NCBI RefSeq assembly: GCF_002042975.1
Contig: NW_018150256.1
Span: 1,583,122-1,647,121 of the forward strand
Length of the DNA stretch: 64,000 nt
Origin: Orbicella faveolata
Lineage: Eukaryota > Cnidaria > Anthozoa > Scleractinia > Merulinidae
Reading direction: 5' to 3'
Shown here: positions 11,301 through 26,300 of the stretch, piece after piece
How positions within the stretch are numbered: position 1 is the stretch's first letter
Layout: the number at the start of each line of letters is the position of its first letter
Program-made: the position numbers and the translations under genes
The notes under the pieces: generated by a model
Seen by the model: only the letters and a program-made list of their open reading frames with translations
The model's database searches: none
Told to the model about the DNA's origin: nothing

Positions 11301-14300
11301 CGATGGTGAACTAAATGCTCCTTTTCTCTTAAACGAGCACGGTGACCCCCACTTTTCATTTCATAATTTCAACGAGAACAGTATTCTCAATAACTGAGAA
11401 AAAAATAGCAGAAATCTATGGCTACTTTTTTGGCAAATGAAATAAATATTACAGAGGGAGACATAACGGTCTCAACAGCGCATGTTCAAATTATGTTTCC
11501 TTTAAAGAATAAAAAAAATACAGGGTATTTGAAGACATTTTTTCTGAGACGTAGATGAATAAACAATCAGAGAAGGACAAACTCTGTGTGATATAACACG
11601 CTGCATTGAAAAATAGTCGAGCTTATTTGTTGCGCACGGAGATTACTAAAAGTCACTTAAATAATCGTATTTGTCAGTATTGCGGCGTGAAAACAAGCAC
11701 CGTGACCCCCTCTTTTTACTACGTTTTTATCATCTCCTTGTCCTGTGACAACAGCATGCCAAGTTTCATCGGAAATCTATGGCGGGTTCTTTTACTAGGG
11801 AATCGCCTTAACGAAGTTTCATAGAAAACTGACCCTTGACATAGTCCAGTGCGTTATAACTGAACAAATTAGAACAATAGAACAAATTAAATCGATTCAT
11901 CTGTAATTTTCATGATTTTCAAGGATAGTTGAAGGGATTCTTACCAAGTAGCGAGTTTCAATCTTGATAGTTGCAAATGTGCAAATGCAGTAGCTCCCCG
12001 CATAAATTGACATTAATGCCATAGAGTGGGGTCCAGTCTCTGTGCATTTTCTTACCAGCATATTGAAAAAAAAATGACTTGTCGATGGTACAGATCCCCC
12101 TCCCCTTGCCGCCAACACGTAAAGTCATTTTTATTTAAACAGGGTAGCCCTCTGAGCACGAGGCAACAGGGGGCTGACTATTATCTTAAAAGTATCTATA
12201 CGTTGATAACAAAGTAAGAAAGTCCGATTCAAGTCTAATAAATAGGTAAACATGTGCAATAAGGGTTAGGAAATGTGTTATTTGCTTTATATGATAATTA
12301 TATTTGATTCCTTGAAAGACCACCACATCCTTCAAGTATTTTGATAGTAAATTAGCTTTTCTAAGTATTTAGGAAAACAGATTGTTGGTCACATTTCTTA
12401 CAGGTGTGTCTCACATTGGAAAGACACAATACTTGTAACAAGGGCAGCAAGCTAACAGTTCCACGCATGCCGAAAGAAATAAACAGAGTTGCGTGTATTT
12501 CTTCCACTTTTAAGCTTAGAGTGACTAGTTCATAGACGACTATTCCCCAGTAGCAAAAGAGTGGCACTATTTTCTACAAGTATAGTGCGAAATCTGCAAT
12601 CAAAACGTGAAAACACGGAGGATGTACAGAACGTAAACATGTAAGGAAAGGGCTTTGAGAGTCTGGTTTGAGTCCTGAACACATTCTGCAACATTCTGCG
12701 CCGGCCAACAAGGATAAACGGCAGCTGTGTGCTATTTTTCTCTTTGAGGAGAAAGGTTAGAAGATACTCGCATCGAGTTGTTTGGGTTAAAGACTGGATA
12801 TCCAAGAAGAGAAGGAAGAGCACGATGCCATTGATACGGTGCACGGAACGCTCAGCGTCTTTATACTCTGTGTGTCCAGAGACTTTAAGGTCGGCTCACT
12901 CTAGAAGGCATGTGGCGGGGACAGTCTTGAGCCACGCGTGACATGCCCGCTTTTACGAAAAAGTTCTGCTGCGTGATCAGACTTTTGTCCCTACGACAGG
13001 TTGCACGAAATGCAGCAGATTTGAATCCGTGCGTCATGATCATGACGTAGGGACAAAATGACCTCAATTTTCAATGTCGTGTGTACTGTTCTTGCAAATT
13101 AAACTGTACACTATAACACGTTTATATGCCTCAATCCGCTTTGTGTGCAGCAGTTGACGTACTGTCCCTGCAACATGCGTCCTACGTGTACAGACAAAAA
13201 CCGACTTCCAGAATATGAAAGTACTGTGCAATAGCTCAGTTTCCTTTGAATGGTCACACGCTAGGGTTTCATCTACAGACTTAAAAAGTTTTAACTTAGA
13301 CCTATCTTCCACAGCATAACAAACAGTACCACATGAAAGTACTGCTCGACAGCTTTCATTTAAATGGTCACACACTAGGGTTTCATCCACAGACTTAAAA
13401 TTTAGAACCACCTTGTACAGCGTAATAAACATTACCAAATGAAGGTACTGCTCGATAGCTTTCATTTAAATGGTCCTCACTAGGGTTTCATCCACAGACT
13501 TAAAAGTTAGAACCACCTTGTACAGCGTAATAAACAGTACCACATGAAAGCACTGCTCGATAGCTTTCGTTTGAATGATTGCAAACTAAGCTCTCATCCG
13601 CAGACATAACATTCATACCTACGTCGCAAAAAATCGTAAAAACAGATCATTGTAAGATTCTGCGCAATTTTTAAGCTACAAGCATTTTTGCTACGGGAAG
13701 TTATAACTATAGGAGTGTGTATGTAGTTATTTATTTATTTGCTTCGTTTTGTTTTTATTTTATGTTATTTGTTTACAATAGGTTTTATGTTGTTGTCGTT
13801 TTTTTTTTCAAAATAATGTATCATGAAATCCGTCTTGATTGGGCAAAGTTATAACAGGGTATCTACAAAACTTTACATTGCATGGGAAAATAGAGACCGA
13901 AAGTGTGTTTGTTTGTTTAGTCTGTGTGTTTAAGAATTGGTAAGCGGACACAAGGTTTGATAATTTATCTTTCTCGAAAGGAAGCACCTGACTTGTCTCT
14001 TCAACCAGCCAGTCAGGGTTTTTTAATCAGACACTGTCAAATTACTTATTTTGGTGATCTTTCAGGTAATATAAAAGGTGTTAGAAAAAATAATCTACCT
14101 GCATTATTGCATGACGTTTTCCTAGCCTTTTTCTTTGTTATTCAAATCAGCCGTTACTGGTTTTAGAGAAGAGTGAAATTTCCACAAAATAAACAAAATT
14201 GTTTTTAGAAATTTAGTTTTAGGTTAAGGATTGAATCGAATTATAAAACTCTTCAATTTGTTGTAGTCATTAGTTTCTCAACTATCTTTTCTTTAAATCT

Positions 14301-17300
14301 NATAGATATCCACGTGGGAGTGTTTGAAGTCTTTGAAATGTCAACACACCCCGGCTATTCTCGCGTAAAAATTGGGATTATTCACAATAGTTGCATTTTT
14401 TTTAAATTAGCCCCAATGCAACATCTTAGAGACAAAATCCGCCTTCCGATAATTTGTAAGTTAGCTAAGCAAAGAAAACGCGTTGAGCAAATAGAACTCC
14501 AGGGTTGGTGTCGGAAGCTTTCTTACACAACATTGACATGTTTTCTAATCACTTCTGTGTATTGTCAGCGGGAAGCCAAGCGTCTTGTAATTACACGCAT
14601 TTGTTAGCGAAAAAAAGGGACAAAAATCTCGCTTATATGGGTTCTTGAATGTATCTAGCTTAAAGAAACTGGTGACAGATTATTGCATAAGTGCTGTAAA
14701 TTAACAAGGCTTGCGCAACTAATTAAACATTTTTGGAACAAGCATTTGATAATGTCAGTTGTTTTCTTTTAGCAATTAGACGGCAAGCTTAAGATTTCAA
14801 CGAAGGAATATTGAATTAACGTTCGAATTTTTCCTACTCTATGTCTATTTTTGTTTATTTAATCATTTATTATTATATGGATTTTCTTGCGAATCTCACA
14901 ATTATTCGAAGGATCTTTTGGCTCCCTTTACAAAAAATTACCTGATTTTTCGAACCAAAGTATTCCATTCTCCTAGGTGCTTTGAAAATACGGATATCCT
15001 TGACTTTTTTTTATTCAATTATACGAGGAATGGAGTTTGGCTACTTTGAATTTTTTAGTATGATTCTAACTAAATTTCTTTCAAATAACGATTTACAACT
15101 ATTTCTCCACGTAGTACGAAACTACCCGCTTTGGCAAAATTGCGCTCGGACTGAATTACCATTTGAAACAACCAATATTGTACAGAAACTTATCAGATTC
15201 GCCAACAATTTCGATTTTTTTTTAAGTCGAGTAACGGGAAATATAATTTACTCTCTCAGTCTTCCCAGGAATTGTCCAGTAGTGTTTCTAAATGCCCCTT
15301 TAAAACTTTCGCAAAAATGAGAAAAGATTACCACGTTTAAGACGACCTCCAGCCACTTAACAATACATGTCATGGCCGATAATGTACGAGGGCTCAGCCA
15401 ACCAGATTGCAGCGTTTGCATCAGTATTCTAGTAGAATTCAACTACAAAGAGTCAACCACGAACTTGGCGGGGATTTACAGGGATTGCAAAAGAATGTCT
15501 TCTTTCTCTCGACAAACACCATCTGTGCCGAAGCCTCAAACGTTTTTGTGACATTTAGTTTTGCCTAGGTTCTAGAGATGAAAACAATTAGCTGGTTCTT
15601 GAGAGCATTGATTACAGAAAACTGCGGATGTATTTAAACCTATATTACTATCGATTAGGTAGACTTTATAAGAAGATCTTATGGGTCACTTTTGTGTGGT
15701 AACAGCAAGAATTAAGGTTCCTGGCCATCGGTGGGAGCTTAAGCGCAGCCTCAGTTTCCTCGTGTTGGGATAAACTTTAACACTTAGAGTGACTGTCTTA
15801 ACCCCAGGAGTATAAAAGAGTAAAGGTGCTCTATTAGGGCATGGATTAGCGTCCCTGAGCCAAACAATAAAATAATTAAACCAATGGAAAATTTCAAGGG
15901 ATTAGTACATAATAAGGGTTTAGGTGTCTTAAAGTTACTATGAAACACTGAAGTATTTGACCAACAGGGTTAACATGAGTCAAGCATGAACTTAGTCCCA
16001 AACTGAACGATACGGGAAGACGTTTTTGAATTCTGCCGTTTGCTCTTCTTTGAGCATTTTACTTCCTATCTTCATCTTGGATTAGGCACACTTCGTAAAT
16101 GTGGGAGGACACTCAGTCACAATTTTACTTTTTTTCCTTACTATTTTTTTTCCAGCTAGGAGAAATGCACATTTCATACTAACATCTCATCCTCGCAATT
16201 TTTTTTCTTTGCAGATCAGGAATTTTATTTTGAATTTCCTAACGTTCAGCCAAATGTTAGCATTGACCGAGATACAGACATTGAAGCTTTCACCATATGC
16301 TTGTGGTTAAGTACCTCTGGTGCCTCGAACCTTGGAATTTTACGCTACACTGACCAGTCGACGTCGAATGTCCTTATTGCCTTGTCTTTAAGCCCTGGAG
16401 GGCATCTAGATTTTTCGCTCTTTGGCGAAGATAGGTAAATCTTTTCATTGACCTTAGAGGAGCTCAGTCACGGTATTTTGAGTTATTTTGGCCACGTACA
16501 AAATAACATTTAAATTGAAGGAAACCTGAAAATAATAGTTTACTAAGATAGAAAAACACCAAAGAGATAACAAGAAACCGTAAAGGAACAAGGATGGTTA
16601 AGGATGGAGAACATTGACCCCGATTACAAACGACGAACTTGAAAAATTTAGACTAAAGTTTTTAAGTTGAGCAAACCGTGACGTGGCTCCTTTAATACAG
16701 GAATTAAACTTACTTTGCTACCAGACTTTGTGCCGTCAAAATGGTGAACGAGAGTGCAGAAATATATATTTAACGATTGAGCATGGTTAAGCGCTTATCG
16801 TGGAGGTGGGATGATTTGGAGAGCACGAAAGAAGTGTAAGAGTTTCTCGAGGCGCACGCAGGTGAGAGCAATGATTTTGCTTACAGCATGAGATCATTGG
16901 ATTATGTTGTAAGGCTAAAGGTAGAAGATGACGTCATCAACAGATAATCCTCTTATGTTCGCCAGAAATTAGATTGGGTCTGCAAATAGAACGGTTTTCA
17001 TTTGAGTGTCGAAAAGTAATTGGTTTTGCACTTTCTTCGCCACACGATTGGCTTAAAAAACTCGCGCCTCTTTTTCATCCAATCAGAAGTACAACCAAAA
17101 CCAATCGTGACGCGTTCGCATGCATTTTCCCGCGCTTTGCGTCAGCTGCCTGTAATTACCTCGAGTTTTGATTGGTTCACTTTATTGTCTGTATCCTTTG
17201 TGATTAGCTAGAGTGGTTACTTTGGTTTTGGTTTTACGACACTCAATTGAAAACCACTCTATCACATTTGATTAATCAATTAAATGGCCAGACATGATTA

Positions 17301-20300
17301 ATTTCGTCTGCTTAAGGCAGCGAATTCTCTCTCCGCTGTTGTAATGTTCTTTTGTTGCTGTTTTTATCAGGCAACTGCAGGTATTACCCGGTGTTCAGGC
17401 TGGCAATATGCATGGTCTGTGCGTGACGTGGCAAAAAGAAGACGGCTTCTTTATGGTTTATTATGACGGCAGGTTACTTCTGACTGGAGTTGACTTTAAA
17501 ACCAGAAACCTACTATCGTCGAAGGGAGTCCTTACGTTGGGAATTGGAGCACAAGGTCGGGTGTTATACACAGGCAGGTTAAGTCATGTAAATGCATGGC
17601 CGTCCGTTTTGGACCACCCCCAACTGGCTGTTCTTTCTTCCAAGTGTGGAGTGCAACGCGGGGAACTTGTTTCGTGGCCGGAGTTTAAGCAGGGTATATA
17701 TGGTGGTTCTGCGATGGAAGGACCAAGTTGCCCTTTTACCGGTAAGAGTGAACTAGACCCTTAAAAAGTTTTTCTTTCTCGTTAATTCTCAGTCAGATTT
17801 TATATTGGTACAAGACGTTTCTCGGCGCGCGTTTATCTGTGTATCGCGAAGGGCCCGTTTACACAGGCGAGTTTTGTCGCGCAACTCAGCGCAATTTTTG
17901 TCGCGTCGAGATTTGCAATTCAAAATCGCGCTTGTAAACCAGCTGCGATTTCAATGCGGTTTGTCGCCGCCCCATCGCAGGAGTTTCGAACGTGTTCGAA
18001 AGCTTATGCAATTCTGATTTGCGACGATTTCTGATTTAAAAGTGACAACCACGACTCAGGTGGGACACCTCGGATGGTGTTTGCAACGTATGATGACACT
18101 CTATTTGTGCGGTTAATTCTGATGCGATTGACATGGCGAACAAGGATAAAAGTCTTTCACAACAGCACCACCCCCCCCCGAAAAAATAAAACAACAAAGG
18201 AAAGATAGTAAAAACAGGGAAACCGACGGGAAAACCCACTTTTCACCACGCAATTTTGTAAAGGAACGTGCGCCTACCATGTGGTGAAATGCTGCTGATG
18301 CTTAACGTTTCTCGTGGGTTGGCATCGAATCGCGGCAAGTCGCGGAGATCAATCGCCAAAAATCGCACTGATATTGCAGCTGGTCGGAGAGTCGTGTTTT
18401 ATCTTTGTTTCTAATAGTACCTTACATTTGTCTCCATGACAACAAGAGACAGGTTTAAACGTTGTCTTCAAATGCGTGAATTATATTAAGCATTTGTGTT
18501 ACTGACGTCATTTACATGGTAAAATCTCTACCGCTTATTCGACAAAGCCATCCTTTTAGCGCATTCCTAATGTCGGTAATGTTAGTACCCCTTGGATAAC
18601 CTGTCATACCAATGATGGTCATACCAACCAGAACGGCAAGAGCTTATAACTGATAGCCGGCTCACGAAAAATACGTATCATGTAATATCACGAGTGAGGG
18701 AAACAACCAATAAACAAACTTCACAGTTACGTCAGGCAGACATACACTGAAGTGTATCTGATGAACGGTTAGACCCTATTAAAATAGAAATAGACCGAGG
18801 TTATTTGCTTGAGATAATATTAGCTTCTTGTTACGGTTTGGTTAAACTGCAAACATGGAAGGTAAATAAATTAACGTTTCCGTGGAGATCAATCTTTAAC
18901 TTTTTTTGTTAGCCGTGTATTGGAAGCTTAACGCCAACATTTATTTTTCAGAGACTGACGTAACAGATGAACTGAAGCACTGGAGGCTTGATGGAAGCGA
19001 TAACGAGCTGAGGTTTATTTCCTTATTGTTTTGTCGGCTTTAACGTTGACCATAGGGATCGTTTCTCTATTCATAGTTATCGTTATTCTCTTCTTGATAA
19101 CACTTTCTACCTATTCCCCTCTTTGTCCTCCTCATCTTTCTAATTCATATCTATCTCTGCACACACATCCGCCCCACATCCCCACATCCGCACATCCCCA
19201 CATCCCTCCTTATCTTGATCTTCATCCTTGTGGTCATCCTACGTATCCTAACTCGCCCATATGTACATTTTTTATCCTATCTTCATCCTCATCCTCATGC
19301 TCATCCTCATTCTCATCCTCATCCTCATTCTCATGCTCAGTCTCAGTCTCAGCCCCAGCTTCAACCTCATCGCCTTCCTAATTCTTGTCATCCACTCCCA
19401 CATCCCTCCTCCTCNGATTATTCACAATAGTTGCATTTTTTTTAAATTAGCCCCAATGCAACATCTTAGAGACAAAATCCGCCTTCCGATAATTTGTAAG
19501 TTAGCTAAGCAAAGAAAACGCGTTGAGCAAATAGAACTCCAGGGTTGGTGTCGGAAGCTTTCTTACACAACATTGACATGTTTTCTAATCACTTCTGTGT
19601 ATTGTCAGCGGGAAGCCAAGCGTCTTGTAATTACACGCATTTGTTAGCGAAAAAAAGGGACAAAAATCTCGCTTATATGGGTTCTTGAATGTATCTAGCT
19701 TAAAGAAACTGGTGACAGATTATTGCATAAGTGCTGTAAATTAACAAGGCTTGCGCAACTAATTAAACATTTTTGGAACAAGCATTTGATAATGTCAGTT
19801 GTTTTCTTTTAGCAATTAGACGGCAAGCTTAAGATTTCAACGAAGGAATATTGAATTAACGTTCGAATTTTTCCTACTCTATGTCTATTTTTGTTTATTT
19901 AATCATTTATTATTATATGGATTTTCTTGCGAATCTCACAATTATTCGAAGGATCTTTTGGCTCCCTTTACAAAAAATTACCTGATTTTTCGAACCAAAG
20001 TATTCCATTCTCCTAGGTGCTTTGAAAATACGGATATCCTTGACTTTTTTTTATTCAATTATACGAGGAATGGAGTTTGGCTACTTTGAATTTTTTAGTA
20101 TGATTCTAACTAAATTTCTTTCAAATAACGATTTACAACTATTTCTCCACGTAGTACGAAACTACCCGCTTTGGCAAAATTGCGCTCGGACTGAATTACC
20201 ATTTGAAACAACCAATATTGTACAGAAACTTATCAGATTCGCCAACAATTTCGATTTTTTTTTAAGTCGAGTAACGGGAAATATAATTTACTCTCTCAGT

Positions 20301-23300
20301 CTTCCCAGGAATTGTCCAGTAGTGTTTCTAAATGCCCCTTTAAAACTTTCGCAAAAATGAGAAAAGATTACCACGTTTAAGACGACCTCCAGCCACTTAA
20401 CAATACATGTCATGGCCGATAATGTACGAGGGCTCAGCCAACCAGATTGCAGCGTTTGCATCAGTATTCTAGTAGAATTCAACTACAAAGAGTCAACCAC
20501 GAACTTGGCGGGGATTTACAGGGATTGCAAAAGAATGTCTTCTTTCTCTCGACAAACACCATCTGTGCCGAAGCCTCAAACGTTTTTGTGACATTTAGTT
20601 TTGCCTAGGTTCTAGAGATGAAAACAATTAGCTGGTTCTTGAGAGCATTGATTACAGAAAACTGCGGATGTATTTAAACCTATATTACTATCGATTAGGT
20701 AGACTTTATAAGAAGATCTTATGGGTCACTTTTGTGTGGTAACAGCAAGAATTAAGGTTCCTGGCCATCGGTGGGAGCTTAAGCGCAGCCTCAGTTTCCT
20801 CGTGTTGGGATAAACTTTAACACTTAGAGTGACTGTCTTAACCCCAGGAGTATAAAAGAGTAAAGGTGCTCTATTAGGGCATGGATTAGCGTCCCTGAGC
20901 CAAACAATAAAATAATTAAACCAATGGAAAATTTCAAGGGATTAGTACATAATAAGGGTTTAGGTGTCTTAAAGTTACTATGAAACACTGAAGTATTTGA
21001 CCAACAGGGTTAACATGAGTCAAGCATGAACTTAGTCCCAAACTGAACGATACGGGAAGACGTTTTTGAATTCTGCCGTTTGCTCTTCTTTGAGCATTTT
21101 ACTTCCTATCTTCATCTTGGATTAGGCACACTTCGTAAATGTGGGAGGACACTCAGTCACAATTTTACTTTTTTTCCTTACTATTTTTTTTCCAGCTAGG
21201 AGAAATGCACATTTCATACTAACATCTCATCCTCGCAATTTTTTTTCTTTGCAGATCAGGAATTTTATTTTGAATTTCCTAACGTTCAGCCAAATGTTAG
21301 CATTGACCGAGATACAGACATTGAAGCTTTCACCATATGCTTGTGGTTAAGTACCTCTGGTGCCTCGAACCTTGGAATTTTACGCTACACTGACCAGTCG
21401 ACGTCGAATGTCCTTATTGCCTTGTCTTTAAGCCCTGGAGGGCATCTAGATTTTTCGCTCTTTGGCGAAGATAGGTAAATCTTTTCATTGACCTTAGAGG
21501 AGCTCAGTCACGGTATTTTGAGTTATTTTGGCCACGTACAAAATAACATTTAAATTGAAGGAAACCTGAAAATAATAGTTTACTAAGATAGAAAAACACC
21601 AAAGAGATAACAAGAAACCGTAAAGGAACAAGGATGGTTAAGGATGGAGAACATTGACCCGGATTACAAACGACGAACTTGAAAAATTTAGACTAAAGTT
21701 TTTAAGTTGAGCAAACCGTGACGTGGCTCCTTTAATACAGGAATTAAACTTACTTTGCTACCAGACTTTGTGCCGTCAAAATGGTGAACGAGAGTGCAGA
21801 AATATATATTTAACGATTGAGCATGGTTAAGCGCTTATCGTGGAGGTGGGATGATTTGGAGAGCACGAAAGAAGTGTAAGAGTTTCTCGAGGCGCACGCA
21901 GGTGAGAGCAATGATTTTGCTTACAGCATGAGATCATTGGATTATGTTGTAAGGCTAAAGGTAGAAGATGACGTCATCAACAGATAATCCTCTTATGTTC
22001 GCCAGAAATTAGATTGGGTCTGCAAATAGAACGGTTTTCATTTGAGTGTCGAAAAGTAATTGGTTTTGCACTTTCTTCGCCACACGATTGGCTTAAAAAA
22101 CTCGCGCCTCTTTTTCATCCAATCAGAAGTACAACCAAAACCAATCGTGACGCGTTCGCATGCATTTTCCCGCGCTTTGCGTCAGCTGCCTGTAATTACC
22201 TCGAGTTTTGATTGGTTCACTTTATTGTCTGTATCCTTTGTGATTAGCTAGAGTGGTTACTTTGGTTTTGGTTTTACGACACTCAATTGAAAACCACTCT
22301 ATCACATTTGATTAATCAATTAAATGGCCAGACATGATTAATTTCGTCTGCTTAAGGCAGCGAATTCTCTCTCCGCTGTTGTAATGTTCTTTTGTTGCTG
22401 TTTTTATCAGGCAACTGCAGGTATTACCCGGTGTTCAGGCTGGCAATATGCATGGTCTGTGCGTGACGTGGCAAAAAGAAGACGGCTTCTTTATGGTTTA
22501 TTATGACGGCAGGTTACTTCTGACTGGAGTTGACTTTAAAACCAGAAACCTACTATCGTCGAAGGGAGTCCTTACGTTGGGAATTGGAGCACAAGGTCGG
22601 GTGTTATACACAGGCAGGTTAAGTCATGTAAATGCATGGCCGTCCGTTTTGGACCACCCCCAACTGGCTGTTCTTTCTTCCAAGTGTGGAGTGCAACGCG
22701 GGGAACTTGTTTCGTGGCCGGAGTTTAAGCAGGGTATATATGGTGGTTCTGCGATGGAAGGACCAAGTTGCCCTTTTACCGGTAAGAGTGAACTAGACCC
22801 TTAAAAAGTTTTTCTTTCTCGTTAATTCTCAGTCAGATTTTATATTGGTACAAGACGTTTCTCGGCGCGCGTTTATCTGTGTATCGCGAAGGGCCCGTTT
22901 ACACAGGCGAGTTTTGTCGCGCAACTCAGCGCAATTTTTGTCGCGTCGAGATTTGCAATTCAAAATCGCGCTTGTAAACCAGCTGCGATTTCAATGCGGT
23001 TTGTCGCCGCCCCATCGCAGGAGTTTCGAACGTGTTCGAAAGCTTATGCAATTCTGATTTGCGACGATTTCTGATTTAAAAGTGACAACCACGACTCAGG
23101 TGGGACACCTCGGATGGTGTTTGCAACGTATGATGACACTCTATTTGTGCGGTTAATTCTGATGCGATTGACATGGCGAACAAGGATAAAAGTCTTTCAC
23201 AACAGCACCACCCCCCCCCGAAAAAATAAAACAACAAAGGAAAGATAGTAAAAACAGGGAAACCGACGGGAAAACCCACTTTTCACCACGCAATTTTGTA

Positions 23301-26300
23301 AAGGAACGTGCGCCTACCATGTGGTGAAATGCTGCTGATGCTTAACGTTTCTCGTGGGTTGGCATCGAATCGCGGCAAGTCGCGGAGATCAATCGCCAAA
23401 AATCGCACTGATATTGCAGCTGGTCGGAGAGTCGTGTTTTATCTTTGTTTCTAATAGTACCTTACATTTGTCTCCATGACAACAAGAGACAGGTTTAAAC
23501 GTTGTCTTCAAATGCGTGAATTATATTAAGCATTTGTGTTACTGACGTCATTTACATGGTAAAATCTCTACCGCTTATTCGACAAAGCCATCCTTTTAGC
23601 GCATTCCTAATGTCGGTAATGTTAGTACCCCTTGGATAACCTGTCATACCAATGATGGTCATACCAACCAGAACGGCAAGAGCTTATAACTGATAGCCGG
23701 CTCACGAAAAATACGTATCATGTAATATCACGAGTGAGGGAAACAACCAATAAACAAACTTCACAGTTACGTCAGGCAGACATACACTGAAGTGTATCTG
23801 ATGAACGGTTAGACCCTATTAAAATAGAAATAGACCGAGGTTATTTGCTTGAGATAATATTAGCTTCTTGTTACGGTTTGGTTAAACTGCAAACATGGAA
23901 GGTAAATAAATTAACGTTTCCGTGGAGATCAATCTTTAACTTTTTTTGTTAGCCGTGTATTGGAAGCTTAACGCCAACATTTATTTTTCAGAGACTGACG
24001 TAACAGATGAACTGAAGCACTGGAGGCTTGATGGAAGCGATAACGAGCTGAGGTTTATTTCCTTATTGTTTTGTCGGCTTTAACGTTGACCATAGGGATC
24101 GTTTCTCTATTCATAGTTATCGTTATTCTCTTCTTGATAACACTTTCTACCTATTCCCCTCTTTGTCCTCCTCATCTTTCTAATTCATATCCATCTCTGC
24201 ACACACATCCGCCCCACATCCCCACATCCGCACATCCCCACATCCCTCCTTATCTTGATCTTCATCCTTGTGGTCATCCTACGTATCCTAACTCGCCCAT
24301 ATGTACATTTTTTATCCTATCTTCATCCTCATCCTCATGCTCATCCTCATTCTCATCCTCATCCTCATTCTCATGCTCAGTCTCAGTCTCAGCCCCAGCT
24401 TCAACCTCATCGCCTTCCTAATTCTTGTCATCCACTCCCACATCCCTCCTCCTCTTCCTCCTCCTCCTCCTGAATCATTATCCCCACCCTCATGCCCCCT
24501 CAACTGTATTTCTACTCTGATGGTCATCTTCCTCTCCATTCTTATTCATTTTCCTCTTTTCATGCAATTCCTTATCGTCAATCCTCGCCCAGATCCCGTT
24601 TATCCTAGCTCATCGTACTTAACCTCGACCCCTCTCTTGCCTCTTCATAGTTTCCTCCTGGGAATTTTCCGCCTCGTTCTTCTCTTCTCATCATTTCTCA
24701 CCATTTGTTTGGTGACTTGCCGTTGTCGTCGTGGTTTGCTTAAGTTCCCTAATTACAATCACAACCGCCTTCATCACTGTTACGCCTTCTGATGATGGTC
24801 TCTCTGGTTTGGTGACGGTTATATAGTACATACATTCATGTCTCCTATATACTCTTTACACTCTGAAAATTGCCTTTTAATATAGCAGCGATCGAGGTAT
24901 TTTTAGCCAGTTGCAAAAAACATTCACGTACAACTAGTGCTGAAATTACACCAGTGCAAAATTGTATGTATCATGATGTATCTGGCCTTTTAGTTATTTT
25001 TCACAGCACCGACTCTAAAAGGATAAAATGGCATCAAAGAAAATCTTTATTGTCTTAACGAATCAGTAAGAAGGACAAACGAGCCTTTGCTTCAACACCT
25101 TTGACGCAAGTTATTCCCTTCACAGTCCCCTTTACAGTGCGTCCTTTGTGGAGGGTCGCCTTGACGACCATAAAGCTGTTTACCTGGATCAAACAATGGC
25201 CTATCTTGAAGCACCTTTCGTCAATCTTGGCACGACCTTTACCATTGCTTGTTGGGTAAAACTATTGCCATCCAATCCATACTTAAAGCCAATACTCTTC
25301 AGTCAAAATGGCGGATACTTAAACGGACAATTTTGGTTTGGTGTCGATGCTGACAATAAACTGCTGTTTGAAAATACGATCGGGGTCACGTCAACTCGCA
25401 AGGAGGTAGACGAGCCGCTTCACGAAAAACTGTGGCTGCACGTGGCTGTGTCCTTAAGCACTTCCAATGAGCTACTTTTTTACATTAACGGGCTCAAGCA
25501 TCTGAGTACACCTCATTCATGGCAGAGTCCTAATAGTGGTCCATTCGCCATTGGACAATTCAACAATACGTCTGAAAACGATTATCTTTACTTCCATGGA
25601 TTTCTCAGTGACCTTTACGTGTTTTCAAGAGCTTTGAGTGCAGAGGAAATTGGAAAAATTATGGGTACGTACTAGTGGTTGTTCCAGAGCCCGGCTTTTC
25701 AAATTACGATAAAGCTAACCCAAAATTAGAGTGAGTCTAGATTGCCGGCAGTGTTGTAACTTTTCACTAATCTTTTTTTTTTTTTTTGCTGTCATTGTCA
25801 TTCTGGATTTTGCAGCTTTCTTCAGAAATCACAAACCATGAAGACACTTTATGCAAAATATTTTGATATGTTAATGAGTTATAATCGGCTTTCCAAGAAA
25901 CTTACCGGCCCTGGAGGCTACCTACTAAAAAAAATGCAAAGGCCGTGAACTAGACGGCACGACATTTTTCTTTAATTTTAACGCTCGAACTATTTCCCAT
26001 GACTTTAGAATTGAACAGCATGTGACACCTGGATTGTTACCTAAAAAGGATGAATAAAATTTGACGTGTTTCAAAAAGGGTAGCAAAATGTGGGAAGTTT
26101 TGTCTCAGTCAAGGTCAAAAATTGAAGGCTTCAAGGCCATCACCCCAACTAAACTTCCGTTACGTACACTTCCGGGTTTGATGTCTCAAATGAGAACCAG
26201 TCAATATGTATGAAAGCCGTTGAGAGGAATTTTGCCTTTGTGTTCCTTGTTAGGTCGCTCTTTGCCTTGTACTTTCTCAGAGTGGAGCTCTCACCCAATG

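Larger units (their letters stand above)
8873..14300 (+). repeat. Older tandem duplication, unit B
   Basis: Counterpart of 1-4475. The left end shown is only where unit A enters the window; unit B probably also includes 7791-8872 with ankyrin exon 1. The right end is cut by the gap at 14301. Confidence 0.85.
14376..19414 (+). repeat. 5-kb near-identical duplicate, copy 1
   Basis: Matches 19416-24454 base for base at a fixed offset of 5,040. I found only two differences (C at 16621 versus G at 21661; T at 19152 versus C at 24192), with no indels. It includes introns, MITEs and microsatellites, so it is not constrained by selection. Confidence 0.95.

Noticed and set aside
12885-13465. Minus-strand frames over the 105-bp repeat, with C..H residues resembling zinc fingers
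   Set aside because: Unit lengths vary by one to three bases so the frame is not kept, spacing does not fit C2H2 fingers, and copy A is broken differently.
24301-24792. 163-codon hydrophobic frame over the CATCC array
   Set aside because: Composition-driven; the true exons either side (24052 and 25138) splice over it in frame.
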